Shown: positions 39,049 to 48,833, counted from the first letter of the stretch. The stretch is 64,000 bases of DNA from Clostridiales bacterium (GCA_029055565.1 JAIDCZ010000007.1:1-64000), one strand, 5' to 3'. The notes: a model not told the origin generated them from the letters alone. Numbers and translations: made by a program.

Positions 39049-40254
39049 ATGAACAAGCTGATAGATCAAGCAATAACGAGTCTTGCCGACGTTTTTAAGC
39101 GCGTGGACGGCGTTGCGCTTGACAATCAAAAAAAGGTGCTCGACGCGTTTATAAAAAACAGAATAGCACTAAGGCACTTTGCGCCCACTTCGGGCTACGG
39201 CTATGACGATGTAGGTCGGGACACGCTTAACAAACTTTATGCAGACGTATTCGGTACGGAGGATGCCATAGTTTCGCCGCTTATAGCGTCCGGCACGCAC
39301 GCGTTGACTATTGCGCTGTTTGGGTTGCTTCGTCCAAAACAAACGCTGCTGTGCGCTACCGGCAAGCCTTACGATACGCTTAACGACGTTATTTTCGGCG
39401 ACGGAATAGGGTCTTTAAAGGACTTTAACGTCAAGTGCGAGATTGTGTCGCTCAAAAACGGATTGCCCGATTTAGAGGCAATTAAAGCCAAAATACAGCA
39501 AGTAAAGCCGAACGTCGTGGCATTGCAACGCTCGCGTGGCTACGATATGCGGCCGGCGCTGTCCGTAAATCAGATACGCGAAATTACGGATATAGCCAAG
39601 GCTTACGGCTGTACCGTAATGGTTGACAACTGCTACGGCGAGTTTACCGAAAGGACGGAGCCGTCGTTTGCCGACGTTTTGGTCGGTTCGCTTATTAAAA
39701 ACCCCGGTGGCGGCATTGCGCCGACCGGCGGGTATATTTGCGGCACTACTAAGGCTATCAGTCAGATAGAAGGGCGGTTCACTTCGCCGTCTATCGGCAA
39801 GGAAGTAGGGTCATATGCGGGCGACTACCGCTTGTTTTATCAAGGCTTGTTTTTGGCGCCGCACGTCACCGCACAGAGCATCAAAACGGCGTTGCTGTTT
39901 TCGGAAGTGTTTACGCAGCTCGGCTACCAAACTATGCCTAAGCCGACCGACTGTATTGACGATATAATTTGTTCTGTCAACTTTAACGACGAGCAAAAGC
40001 TTATTGACTTTTGCAAGACTATTCAGTCTGTATCGCCGGTGGACAGCTTTGCTTCGCCCGAGCCGTGGGATATGCCGGGGTACAACGATAAGGTAATTAT
40101 GGCGGCCGGCGCATTCGTTCAAGGCTCGTCAATCGAGCTGTCGTGCGACGCACCCATTCGTCCGCCGTATACGGCGTACTTCCAAGGCGGACTTACCTTT
40201 GAGCATGGTGTTTTGGCGCTGGAGGCTTGCCTTAAGGCACTTGGCGTAAATTAG
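39049..40254 (+). CDS. Methionine gamma-lyase family protein (aluminium-resistance-like, PLP-dependent)
   Basis: GYGYDDVGRDTLNKLYADVFGTEDAIVSPLIASGTHAL; GSLIKNPGGGIAPTGGYICG. Confidence 0.93.
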   Translation: MNKLIDQAITSLADVFKRVDGVALDNQKKVLDAFIKNRIALRHFAPTSGYGYDDVGRDTLNKLYADVFGTEDAIVSPLIASGTHALTIALFGLLRPKQTLLCATGKPYDTLNDVIFGDGIGSLKDFNVKCEIVSLKNGLPDLEAIKAKIQQVKPNVVALQRSRGYDMRPALSVNQIREITDIAKAYGCTVMVDNCYGEFTERTEPSFADVLVGSLIKNPGGGIAPTGGYICGTTKAISQIEGRFTSPSIGKEVGSYAGDYRLFYQGLFLAPHVTAQSIKTALLFSEVFTQLGYQTMPKPTDCIDDIICSVNFNDEQKLIDFCKTIQSVSPVDSFASPEPWDMPGYNDKVIMAAGAFVQGSSIELSCDAPIRPPYTAYFQGGLTFEHGVLALEACLKALGVN

Positions 40255-40335
40255 CATAATAATTTTCGAAATGCATAAGCTTCTCGTTTTATGGACAGAA
40301 GTTCTATTTTGTACCGTAAAATGTTAAAGAATTAT

Positions 40336-40364
40336 TGCACAAACCGATCTTTTGTGATATAATG
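40336..40364 (+). promoter_or_regulatory. Sigma-A-type promoter upstream of the HIT gene
   Basis: TTGCAC-N17-TATAAT. Confidence 0.75.
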
Positions 40365-40429
40365 TATTTGCCAATATTTTTTGGCAAATTTTGTTGTGTT
40401 AAAAATTCCATTTCGAGAGGTAAACGCAC

Positions 40430-40777
40430 GTGGACGATTGCATTTTTTGTAAGATAATAAAAGGCGAAATTCCCGCGAAAAAGTTTTACGAGGACGAGCT
40501 GATGGTGGTAATTGCCGATATTGCGCCCAAGGCGAAAAAGCATTATTTGGCAATACCCAAAAAGCATTACAAAAGCTTTACCGATATGACAAGCGAGGAT
40601 GCCGTAAGCCTGGGTGAATGTATTAAAAAGGTGGGCGAGATAGCGCCTTCGCTCGGACTTGAGCGCGGATTCCGTTTTGTTATCAATCAAGGAGAGGACG
40701 GAATGCAAACCGTTCCGCATTTGCATATGCACCTTTTGGGCGGGCAAAAGCTGGACGAGCCTAATTACAACAACTAA
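40430..40777 (+). CDS. HIT family protein
   Basis: CIFCKIIKGEIPAKKFYEDELMVVIADIAPKAKKHYLAIPKKHY and HLHMHLLGG HIT motif. Confidence 0.95.
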   Translation: MDDCIFCKIIKGEIPAKKFYEDELMVVIADIAPKAKKHYLAIPKKHYKSFTDMTSEDAVSLGECIKKVGEIAPSLGLERGFRFVINQGEDGMQTVPHLHMHLLGGQKLDEPNYNN

Positions 40778-40780
40778 GTT

Positions 40781-41350
40781 ATGGCCGAAAAATCCAAAAG
40801 CAAGCTTACGGCTGTTACGCCGGAGCCGACAGATAAACTTATGCGCAACGCGTACAAGTCCGCAATAGACGACTTCGTATTGAATGTCGACTTAAACGAG
40901 CATGCGCAAGCGTATGAGGAATTGCGCAACAATGCAATATCGGTGTTTAGGCGTGAGTGTTCCGTAATTCTAAACGTGGACAGTCCTACGTATTTATTTC
41001 GCGGCGCGGTTAGGCAAGAGGCTATTAAAACGTATATAATCAAGACTTTGTTGTTTGTAGGTACGCCTCCGACCGGTAACGGACTTGCAGTGCTTGCGCG
41101 GCTTACGGAAATACTTACGTTACATCCGGAGCTTCCTTTGGAGCTCGTTATAGAGGATTTTGCAAAAAGTCATTTTGCAACGGTCGACGCCGTTACGCGC
41201 ATTATTGAAAAGAACTTTAACGTTTACGACAATTACTTTTGCGAAAGAGTTATGGCGCTTACCGGCTCGCACCCTATGACGGCAAAGGACGTGCTTTGCG
41301 ATATCGGCGTGTACGTTCGAGCAAAATATATGAGCCAAGCGAGGGCGTGA
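40781..41350 (+). CDS. Uncharacterised protein with a divergent Spo0A C-terminal-like domain (A)
   Basis: Region TYIIKTLLFVGTPPTGNGLAVLARLTEILTLHP...FATVDAVTRIIEKNF...SHPMTAKDVLCDIGVYV follows the helix order of the Spo0A effector domain by eye. Confidence 0.5.
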   Translation: MAEKSKSKLTAVTPEPTDKLMRNAYKSAIDDFVLNVDLNEHAQAYEELRNNAISVFRRECSVILNVDSPTYLFRGAVRQEAIKTYIIKTLLFVGTPPTGNGLAVLARLTEILTLHPELPLELVIEDFAKSHFATVDAVTRIIEKNFNVYDNYFCERVMALTGSHPMTAKDVLCDIGVYVRAKYMSQARA

Positions 41351-41877
41351 TGCACGATATATCCGACAATATCTATTTGGTCAACAGAGTCAATCCGCTA
41401 TCAAGCTATACTTTGGATAGGTTTTTGTATAATGAGGTTGCTATAGAGCAAGCCAAAACGCTAAACGACGTTAGGTTGGGCGTCTACAACGTTATACTTT
41501 CGCACGGCTTTCATTTACAACTGAACGGTTGCGACTTCTTGGCGTCGCTTGCGGCCAGATATATCGTCAAAAGCGATTACGACGAGCAAACGGCCATTGA
41601 GGCAATAGCGGCGTCCGTCGGTACTAGTCCCGATTTCGTTATCGGTTGCATCAACGGAAGTATCATACGCAACAAGGAGTTCGTACGCACGGCTTGCAAA
41701 ACGCTTGGCGTGGCTATTCCGCCGGACAAAACGAGCATAACGGACGTCGTTACGATAATAGGTGCGCTGTTCAAGATTTACTTCAATTACACTGTAGATA
41801 CCGAACACTTCGAGGAGGACGATCGTCCGGCAATCAATTTCAGTAGGGCAATATTGGATCATGGAAAAAAAAGATAA
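41350..41877 (+). CDS. Uncharacterised protein with a divergent Spo0A C-terminal-like domain (B)
   Basis: VYNVILSHGFHLQLNGCDFLASLAARYIV...IEAIAASVGTSPDFVIGCINGSII...DKTSITDVVTIIGALFKI resembles Spo0A_C; ATG overlaps the TGA of the preceding ORF. Confidence 0.55.
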   Translation: MHDISDNIYLVNRVNPLSSYTLDRFLYNEVAIEQAKTLNDVRLGVYNVILSHGFHLQLNGCDFLASLAARYIVKSDYDEQTAIEAIAASVGTSPDFVIGCINGSIIRNKEFVRTACKTLGVAIPPDKTSITDVVTIIGALFKIYFNYTVDTEHFEEDDRPAINFSRAILDHGKKR

Positions 41878-42550
41878 AAAAATCAAACTGCTCATAGTAG
41901 ACGACGACAAAAATATTTGTCAGTTGTTGGGATTATATTTGGAACGCGACGGATTTGCCGCGGAGTTTTGCCACGACGGCAATGCGGCGCTGGCCAAGCT
42001 TTCGCAAAACACGTACGACGGCGTAGTGCTGGACGTAATGATGCCCGGTCTTGACGGATTCGAGGTGCTTGCCGAGCTTCGCAAATTCAGTGAAGTTCCT
42101 GTTATCATGCTGTCGGCGCGTGGTGAATCTACTGACAGAATTTCCGGTCTTAACTGCGGCGCAGACGATTACATAACAAAGCCGTTCGAGCCGCAAGAGC
42201 TTATTGCGCGTATTCGCGCGGTATTGCGCAGATCCAAGCCTACCGGAGAGGTTAAAGAGGTTACGCTGTTCAATCTAAACGTCAATCTTACCGAATTCAC
42301 CGTTACGCTAAACGGCGAAAAGGTAGATATGCCGCCTAAGGAAATCGAACTGTTGTATATGCTTGCCAAAACGCCTATGCATGTATTTAAACGCGAGGAA
42401 TTGCTTAACGCTATTTGGGGACAAGGGTATTCCGGCGACTCGCGCACGGTTGACGTTCACGTCAAGCGCGTGCGCGAAAAGCTTGGTGACAACCCGCACT
42501 GGCAGCTTACTACCGTATGGGGAGTAGGGTACAAAATAGAGGTCAAGTAG
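41861..42550 (+). CDS. Response regulator transcription factor, OmpR/PhoB family
   Basis: LLIVDDDKNICQLLGLYLE; VVLDVMMPGLDGFEVL; winged-helix C-terminus SRTVDVHVKRVREKLGDNPHWQLTTVWGVGYKIE. Confidence 0.95.
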   Translation: MEKKDKKIKLLIVDDDKNICQLLGLYLERDGFAAEFCHDGNAALAKLSQNTYDGVVLDVMMPGLDGFEVLAELRKFSEVPVIMLSARGESTDRISGLNCGADDYITKPFEPQELIARIRAVLRRSKPTGEVKEVTLFNLNVNLTEFTVTLNGEKVDMPPKEIELLYMLAKTPMHVFKREELLNAIWGQGYSGDSRTVDVHVKRVREKLGDNPHWQLTTVWGVGYKIEVK

Positions 42551-42556
42551 GTTAGG

Positions 42557-43654
42557 ATGGCTGACGGAAGTATTGCAAAAAGATTTTTCAAATCTCATAT
42601 TTTCAGAATAACCGTCGCATTTATCGTCGTATTTGCTACAGTGTTTTTCCCTATGTACTTCGTCTACCCGCAAGCAGACAGCGAACAGCGCAATATCGTG
42701 GTCGTGCTTGTGTCGTTTGCGTGTGTGTTCGAGGCTATTGCCTACACGCTTATATCGCACTATTTGGTTTTCAGCCCTATTGAAAAGGTTGCAAAGCATT
42801 TAAAGAGCATGGTGCACGACGGAGATTTAACCAAGCTGTCCGCCTCAACCATAGATAACGGTGCCGACGATTTATTAAGCGCGGCAAACGCCACTTCCGA
42901 CGAGTATCTGCGCCTTGCGCAAGTGCGCAAAACATTCGTTGCCAATGCCTCGCACGAATTGCGTTCGCCGTTGACGTCGGTACAAGGCTTTTTGCAAGCC
43001 GTGTTGGACGGCACAGCAAGCGAGGAGGACAAGGACAAGTACCTAAAAATAGCGCTAAGCGAAACCAAACGCCTAAACGCGCTTATCACGTCTATGCTCG
43101 ACCTTTCAAGATTGGATTCCGGCAAAAACCCGCTCGTGCGCACAAAGTTCGATATTAACGATATTATTAACGAAGTAGCGGCCAAGTTCGAACCGGCGCT
43201 TATTAAAAAAGCCTTGCAAGCTAACGTCGAGTTTGCACGCGACACGTGCTATGTTTATGCCGACAAGGAAAAAATCATACAAGTTTTGACCAACCTTTTA
43301 GATAATGCCATCAAGTATTCGCCGGCCTATTCCAGAATTATTCTTACAACAGGAATTCACGAAAACAAGGTGTACGTAACGGTGCGCGACTTTGGCTACG
43401 GCATAAGCAAAAAGGATCAAACGCTTATTTGGGACACCTTTTATATGAGCGACAAATCGCGTTCGCCGATCAAAACCAAAGGCTCAGGCCTCGGCCTTTC
43501 TATAGTAAAAAAGATAATCGACGAGCATGGGGAAGTAGTTTGGGTGGAGAGTAGCCGCGGCTCCGGCGCGACGTTCATTTTTACGCTTACGCTGTTCGAT
43601 CCGGCCAAACACAGCTCTGCCGTAGGCAAAATAATACAAGCGCCCGAACAGTAG
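42557..43654 (+). CDS. Sensor histidine kinase (PhoR-like)
   Basis: TM segments; FVANASHELRSPLTSVQGFLQAVLDG H-box; GSGLGLSIVKKII. Confidence 0.95.
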   Translation: MADGSIAKRFFKSHIFRITVAFIVVFATVFFPMYFVYPQADSEQRNIVVVLVSFACVFEAIAYTLISHYLVFSPIEKVAKHLKSMVHDGDLTKLSASTIDNGADDLLSAANATSDEYLRLAQVRKTFVANASHELRSPLTSVQGFLQAVLDGTASEEDKDKYLKIALSETKRLNALITSMLDLSRLDSGKNPLVRTKFDINDIINEVAAKFEPALIKKALQANVEFARDTCYVYADKEKIIQVLTNLLDNAIKYSPAYSRIILTTGIHENKVYVTVRDFGYGISKKDQTLIWDTFYMSDKSRSPIKTKGSGLGLSIVKKIIDEHGEVVWVESSRGSGATFIFTLTLFDPAKHSSAVGKIIQAPEQ

Positions 43655-43670
43655 CGCAACGGAGAAATCA

Positions 43671-44369
43671 ATGGAATTGTACTTTGAGCAAAACGTTACC
43701 AACAAGAACGTTGACGAGCGCACCAAGCGCACGAAAACACTGATCGTAGCCAAAACCATTTGCATGGTTTTCGGTGTGTTTTCTATCGTTAGCAGTGCAA
43801 TGCTCGGCGACTACTTTTTCTATTACTTTTGGATATTTTTGCTTTTTTCTGCACCGTTCTTTACGGCGAGCTATATTTTGGGCAGAATAAATAAGCGTTG
43901 TAATATCGAATACGACTACGTAATTGACGACGAATTTTTGCGCATAACCGAAATATACTTCCGCGAACGCCGCAAGCTTAAGCATACCATTCGTCTCAGA
44001 CTAATAGAATCCGTAGGCGTTTTCGACACGGAGGGATACAAAAAGGCCGAGCGCAACACGCACAAAAAAATCCTCGCATTGGTTAATTACGAGGACGAGG
44101 ATTCTATACTGTATATTTGCTACAAAACGGACAAGGGCGTTCGTAACGTAATTTTTGTTGAACCCAACAAAGGCTTTATTATGGCGTTAAGGCGTGCGCT
44201 GTCTACTGCGGCTTTGACCGTTTTCGACAAAAGCATTCCCGATCTTGAAAAGCGCCTTGCAAAAAAAGAACAAGAGGAAGCGTTGTCCGCCGTAAACGGC
44301 TATGACGACGATACTGCGGAGTCGGAAGACGACCAAAATTCCGACGGCGCCGACGGAGGCGACGAGTAA
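43671..44369 (+). CDS. Hypothetical membrane protein with acidic C-terminus
   Basis: Two TM segments then soluble domain; downstream of the histidine kinase. Confidence 0.6.
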   Translation: MELYFEQNVTNKNVDERTKRTKTLIVAKTICMVFGVFSIVSSAMLGDYFFYYFWIFLLFSAPFFTASYILGRINKRCNIEYDYVIDDEFLRITEIYFRERRKLKHTIRLRLIESVGVFDTEGYKKAERNTHKKILALVNYEDEDSILYICYKTDKGVRNVIFVEPNKGFIMALRRALSTAALTVFDKSIPDLEKRLAKKEQEEALSAVNGYDDDTAESEDDQNSDGADGGDE

Positions 44370-45470
44370 ATGATTTATTTGGATAATGCCGCTACGACTA
44401 AGGTATTTAAAAGTGCCGTAAGCGCGACCGAAGCCGCCATGACTACCGATTATTTCAATCCCAACGCGACGTACAAAAGTGCCGTTACGGTCAATAACGG
44501 AATAGAAAAGGCTCGAAGCGTAATTGCCGGCGCAGTCGGCGCAAACACTGACGAGCTGATTTTTACTTCCGGTGCAACCGAATCCAATAACTGGGTATTT
44601 AACTGCGGTATAAAAAACCATAAGGGCAATATCGTAATAACGGCCGGTGAGCATTCCTCCGTGTACGAGGTTGCTATGCAGCTTAAAAGCCGTGGCAAGG
44701 ACGTTAGAATAGCGCCGTTAAAGCGCGATGGCACAGTTGACGAACAAGCGCTTTTGGATCTTGTAGACGATAATACGGCGCTTGTATCGGTTATACATGT
44801 AAGCAACGAAACAGGCGCGGTGAATCCGGTTAAAGATATTGCAGCGGCCGTGCGCAAAAAATCACCAAATGCGCTGATACATAGCGACGGCGTGCAAGCA
44901 CTGCTCAAATCGGGTTTGCCGATAAACGGACTTGGCGTCGATTATTACAGCGCCAGCGCGCACAAAATAGGCGCGCCAAAAGGCATCGGATTTTTGTATA
45001 TGCGACGCGGACTAAATATGTCGCCGTATATCGTGGGTGGCGGACAAGAACACGGACTGCGGTCGGGGACGCAAAACACGCCGTATATTGCCGCATTTGC
45101 CGCCGCAGTGCAAGAATACGCCGAGCGTAATAACGGCAGCGTGCCGGCGTTGCGCGACGAGCTGTGCAAATACTTTACGGAACGCGGCTTTAGGGAGATT
45201 GGAGGCGGGCAGAACAGCGGGTATATTTTATGCCTATGCGCGCCGAAGTTCAAGGCCGAAATATTGCAGAACATAGTTCACGACAAGGGTGTTATTATCG
45301 GCAAGGGTGCGGCGTGTTCGGGCTCCAAGCGCGGCAACCGCGTGTTGTCCGCAATCGGTGTAAAGCCCGACGATATAGAACGGTGCATTCGTATAAGTTT
45401 GTTTGTAGACACTACGCGCGAGGACGCTTTTGCCGCGGCAAAAATTATAGCCGACGCTTGCAATCGATAA
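44370..45470 (+). CDS. Cysteine desulfurase (NifS/IscS-like)
   Basis: MIYLDNAATTKVFKSAV; SGATESNNW; SASAHKIGAPKGIGFLYMRRG; followed by thiI. Confidence 0.94.
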   Translation: MIYLDNAATTKVFKSAVSATEAAMTTDYFNPNATYKSAVTVNNGIEKARSVIAGAVGANTDELIFTSGATESNNWVFNCGIKNHKGNIVITAGEHSSVYEVAMQLKSRGKDVRIAPLKRDGTVDEQALLDLVDDNTALVSVIHVSNETGAVNPVKDIAAAVRKKSPNALIHSDGVQALLKSGLPINGLGVDYYSASAHKIGAPKGIGFLYMRRGLNMSPYIVGGGQEHGLRSGTQNTPYIAAFAAAVQEYAERNNGSVPALRDELCKYFTERGFREIGGGQNSGYILCLCAPKFKAEILQNIVHDKGVIIGKGAACSGSKRGNRVLSAIGVKPDDIERCIRISLFVDTTREDAFAAAKIIADACNR

Positions 45471-45480
45471 GGAGATACTT

Positions 45481-46641
45481 ATGTTTAACAACGTTATTTT
45501 AATTCGCTTCGGCGAGCTTTATCTTAAGGGCAAAAACAAGGACTACTTTGAGAATACTTTAAAGAATAATATAACCGAAAAACTGCGAGGAATTGACTGT
45601 AAGGTGTTTTTTGGGCGCGGTAGATACGTAGTCAAGGACTACGCCGCCGCGGTCGAATACGATATTATTGCGCGATTGAAACAAGTATTCGGCATACATT
45701 CGGTGTCTGTTGCGCGCGGTTGCGGATACGATTTTAACGAGATTGCAGAGCTCGCAATACAAATGACGCCTAGCTCCGGCTCGTTTCGCGTAACTTCGCA
45801 TAGATCGTACAAAAAATATCCGCTCAATTCGTTGCAGGTAAATATGCAGCTCGGCGAACGCATACTGCAAGCAAAACCGCAATTACAAGTGGATTTGCAC
45901 AATCCGTCGTACACGCTGAACGTTGACGTACGGGAAAACGGCGACGTGTACTTATACGACAGCACCGTTAAGTGCGCGGGTGGTATGCCGTACGGCACCG
46001 GCGGCAACGGTCTGCTTTTGTTGTCGGGCGGTATAGACAGTCCGGTTGCCGGTTATATGCTGGCAAAACGAGGTATGAGCCTTACGGCGTTGCATTTTCA
46101 TTCCTATCCGTACACGTCGGAGGCCGCTAAGCAAAAGGCGATAGACCTCGCCAAAATACTCGGCGAATTCTGCCCGAATATCAAACTAAAGTGCGTATCG
46201 CTTACCGAGATACAAGAATCGATACACAATCATTGCAAGCCAAACTATATGATTACGCTCGTTAGGCGGTTTATGATGCGCATTGCACAGCGCGTGGCGC
46301 TAAACAGCGGTTGTGGTTGCCTTATCAATGGTGAGAGCTTAGGCCAAGTAGCCAGCCAAACGTTGGAGAGCATAACGGTAACCAACGCCGTCGTTGATAT
46401 ACCCGTGTTCCGTCCGTGCATTGGTATGGATAAGGACGAGATTATAGAAATTGCCGAAAATATCGGCACGTTTAAAAAATCTATCGAACCGTACGAGGAT
46501 TGTTGCACGGTATTCTTGCCCGAATTCCCGCTTATAAAACCCACGCTGGAAAAAGTAGAGGAGCAGGAGAGTCGCATACCCGATTACAACGAGTTAATCG
46601 ATCGCGCGCTTGCCGGACTCGAAACGATTCAGTTGGCGTGA
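45481..46641 (+). CDS. thiI: tRNA uracil 4-sulfurtransferase ThiI
   Basis: IRFGELYLKGKNKDYFE; LLLLSGGIDSPVAGYMLAKRGM PP-loop. Confidence 0.96.
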   Translation: MFNNVILIRFGELYLKGKNKDYFENTLKNNITEKLRGIDCKVFFGRGRYVVKDYAAAVEYDIIARLKQVFGIHSVSVARGCGYDFNEIAELAIQMTPSSGSFRVTSHRSYKKYPLNSLQVNMQLGERILQAKPQLQVDLHNPSYTLNVDVRENGDVYLYDSTVKCAGGMPYGTGGNGLLLLSGGIDSPVAGYMLAKRGMSLTALHFHSYPYTSEAAKQKAIDLAKILGEFCPNIKLKCVSLTEIQESIHNHCKPNYMITLVRRFMMRIAQRVALNSGCGCLINGESLGQVASQTLESITVTNAVVDIPVFRPCIGMDKDEIIEIAENIGTFKKSIEPYEDCCTVFLPEFPLIKPTLEKVEEQESRIPDYNELIDRALAGLETIQLA

Positions 46642-48617
46642 TAATAATATTCGTCCCACATATATCCGTCGTAATAGTCCAATATATCTATATTTTTGCG
46701 TATTGGCAAATGCCGTTTGGACAGCAACGTCGCCACTCTGTAGCGCGGCTGCAACAGCGGATCGGCAAGATATACTTCATGTGATTGCTCTAGTTCGTTG
46801 TAATCTACGTCAAAATACGCAACGGAATCCGGCATTGCGAACGGTAACGTCGTGTCAATATCCGCCTTTTTAATAATTTGTGTAATTATATCACAGCACG
46901 ACGCGCCGGTAATCGAATTGGATATCGGCGCGTCTTTTGCGCCAAACCAAACCGCAAACGTATATTCCGGTGTATAGGCCATGGCGTAGCAGTCGTAATT
47001 GCCGTTTTCGTCGCCGTTAGTGCCCGTTTTGGCGGCTATAATGCCGCTGTATTTAAGCTTTTTTGCAGTGCCGGACTGCGCGCAAGTCATAAGCATATCC
47101 GTCAGCAAATACGCCGTATCGTCGCCAACGGCGCGTTTTTGTGTGCGTTCGGCCGCAAACACTGCGGAATTATTGCCGTTTACTATATCGTTAAAGTAAC
47201 CGATATCGGTATAAATACCGCCGTTAGCAAGCGTACGATATGCGTTGGCAAGCTCGGGCAACGTGAGGCCTTTTTCCATCCCGCCAAGCGCTACAGCAAG
47301 TGTACTGTCCGATTGCTCAAAGCTCAATCCAAACCTGCGAGCAACAGATATAGACTGCTCAACGCCGAACTGCCGCATAAGTTTTACAGCCGCTACGTTG
47401 GACGAATACTTTAGGCAGTCGCGCATAGACAAGTACCCACGGTAAACTCCTTTGTAATTAGCCGGCGCGTAATCGCCGAATACCGTCGGTTCGTCAAAAA
47501 TTTGAGTTAGGGGATTCATACCCGATTCCAGCGCAACTGCGTACGACGTAAACGGCTTTATAGTAGACGCCGGAGAGCGTTTTGGGTTTATATATTTGGT
47601 GTCGTTGGTTTCGTCGCAAACTATTCCACCGGTGTAATTATTTACCACGAGTACGCGTGCGTTATAATCGTTGCCGATTTTACCAAGCGCGGCGCGGGCA
47701 GAATTTGCTATTTTCGGATCATACGCCGTGCGTATCGTGTAATTATTCAAAAACAGTGTCTTTTCCGAACAGTTAAGCGCCTTACACGCCGATTTAAGCG
47801 TTGCCGTAACGAACTGATTACTGCGATTTTTGCCGAATTCCAGCGGCTCCGCAAGCGCCGTATCGTAATCGTACTTGCTGATAAGCTTTTGATTTAACAT
47901 CTCTTTAAGCACAAGCTGTTTGCGCTTATTCAGATTATCTATATTATTGTACGGACTGTACTTTGCCGGATTGTTTATTATTGACGCCAGTACGGCAGAC
48001 TGGGCGAGAGTCAGCTCGGCCGCCGGTTTGCCGAACATAACGCGGCTTGCAGTGCCCAAGCCGCGAATGCCCGATCCAAAATACAAAACGTTGAGATAGC
48101 TTTCCAATATTTGTCGTTTGTTATATACACGCTCAAGCTTGCGCGCCAAGCGTATTTCGCTGATTTTTCGGCGCATTGTCTTTTCGTTGGATAAATGCGT
48201 GTTTTTGATAAGCTGTTGCGTAATAGTCGAAGCGCCTTGACTAAATCCGCCCGATTTGATATTTGATACGAATGCGGACGCCATACGCTTGTAGTCAACG
48301 CCGCTGTGCGAATAAAACCGTTTGTCCTCGATAGCGATAAACGCGTCTATAGTATGCTTGGGCAAATCGTCGACGTTTACCGAAATATTGTTGTTGCCAA
48401 AATAAACCGCGTCATCAATAGGATTACCGTATGCGTCAAGCAGCGTTACTGACCGCGAGTAAGTAGTCAGCTTGTCCAAATTTAACTGTTCCGATCCGAA
48501 TATAGTTACGTTAGGTTCAATAAGCAAAAAGAAAAAGCCGGCCGCAAACAAAACGACCCCGACAAAAACCGCCAAACATATAAGAATAATCTTTGTGGCT
48601 TTAGAGGCTTTTTTCAT
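46629..48617 (-). CDS. Class A penicillin-binding protein (PBP1A-like)
   Basis: FIAIEDKRFYSHSGVDYKRMASAF; GASTITQQLIKNTHL; SPASTIKPF; AAKTGTNGDENGNYDCYAMAYTPEYTFAVWFGA. Confidence 0.95.
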   Translation of the reverse strand: MKKASKATKIILICLAVFVGVVLFAAGFFFLLIEPNVTIFGSEQLNLDKLTTYSRSVTLLDAYGNPIDDAVYFGNNNISVNVDDLPKHTIDAFIAIEDKRFYSHSGVDYKRMASAFVSNIKSGGFSQGASTITQQLIKNTHLSNEKTMRRKISEIRLARKLERVYNKRQILESYLNVLYFGSGIRGLGTASRVMFGKPAAELTLAQSAVLASIINNPAKYSPYNNIDNLNKRKQLVLKEMLNQKLISKYDYDTALAEPLEFGKNRSNQFVTATLKSACKALNCSEKTLFLNNYTIRTAYDPKIANSARAALGKIGNDYNARVLVVNNYTGGIVCDETNDTKYINPKRSPASTIKPFTSYAVALESGMNPLTQIFDEPTVFGDYAPANYKGVYRGYLSMRDCLKYSSNVAAVKLMRQFGVEQSISVARRFGLSFEQSDSTLAVALGGMEKGLTLPELANAYRTLANGGIYTDIGYFNDIVNGNNSAVFAAERTQKRAVGDDTAYLLTDMLMTCAQSGTAKKLKYSGIIAAKTGTNGDENGNYDCYAMAYTPEYTFAVWFGAKDAPISNSITGASCCDIITQIIKKADIDTTLPFAMPDSVAYFDVDYNELEQSHEVYLADPLLQPRYRVATLLSKRHLPIRKNIDILDYYDGYMWDEYYYHAN

Positions 48618-48652
48618 ATATATAGTATCTTAATCATTATAAGCAGTTATGC

Positions 48653-48700
48653 GCACAAAATAAAACGCACAAAATAAAACGCACAAAATAAAACGCACAA
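48653..48700. repeat. Short tandem repeat, 14-bp unit GCACAAAATAAAAC, about 3.4 copies
   Basis: Three exact copies at 48653, 48667 and 48681, then partial GCACAA. Confidence 0.95.
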
Positions 48701-48833
48701 TTTAAATTGCGCAATAAATAAAAAGAAATCAAACAACAATAATACCAACTATAACGCAAAACATTTTAAAGCAAATAAATGATACGACAAACGCAGAAAA
48801 ACCGCAATTATGTCTTCCTACTCTTTTAATACA

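Noticed and set aside
48653-48700. CRISPR-like array
   Set aside because: The repeat unit is 14 bp with no spacers and no cas genes nearby; it is a simple tandem repeat.
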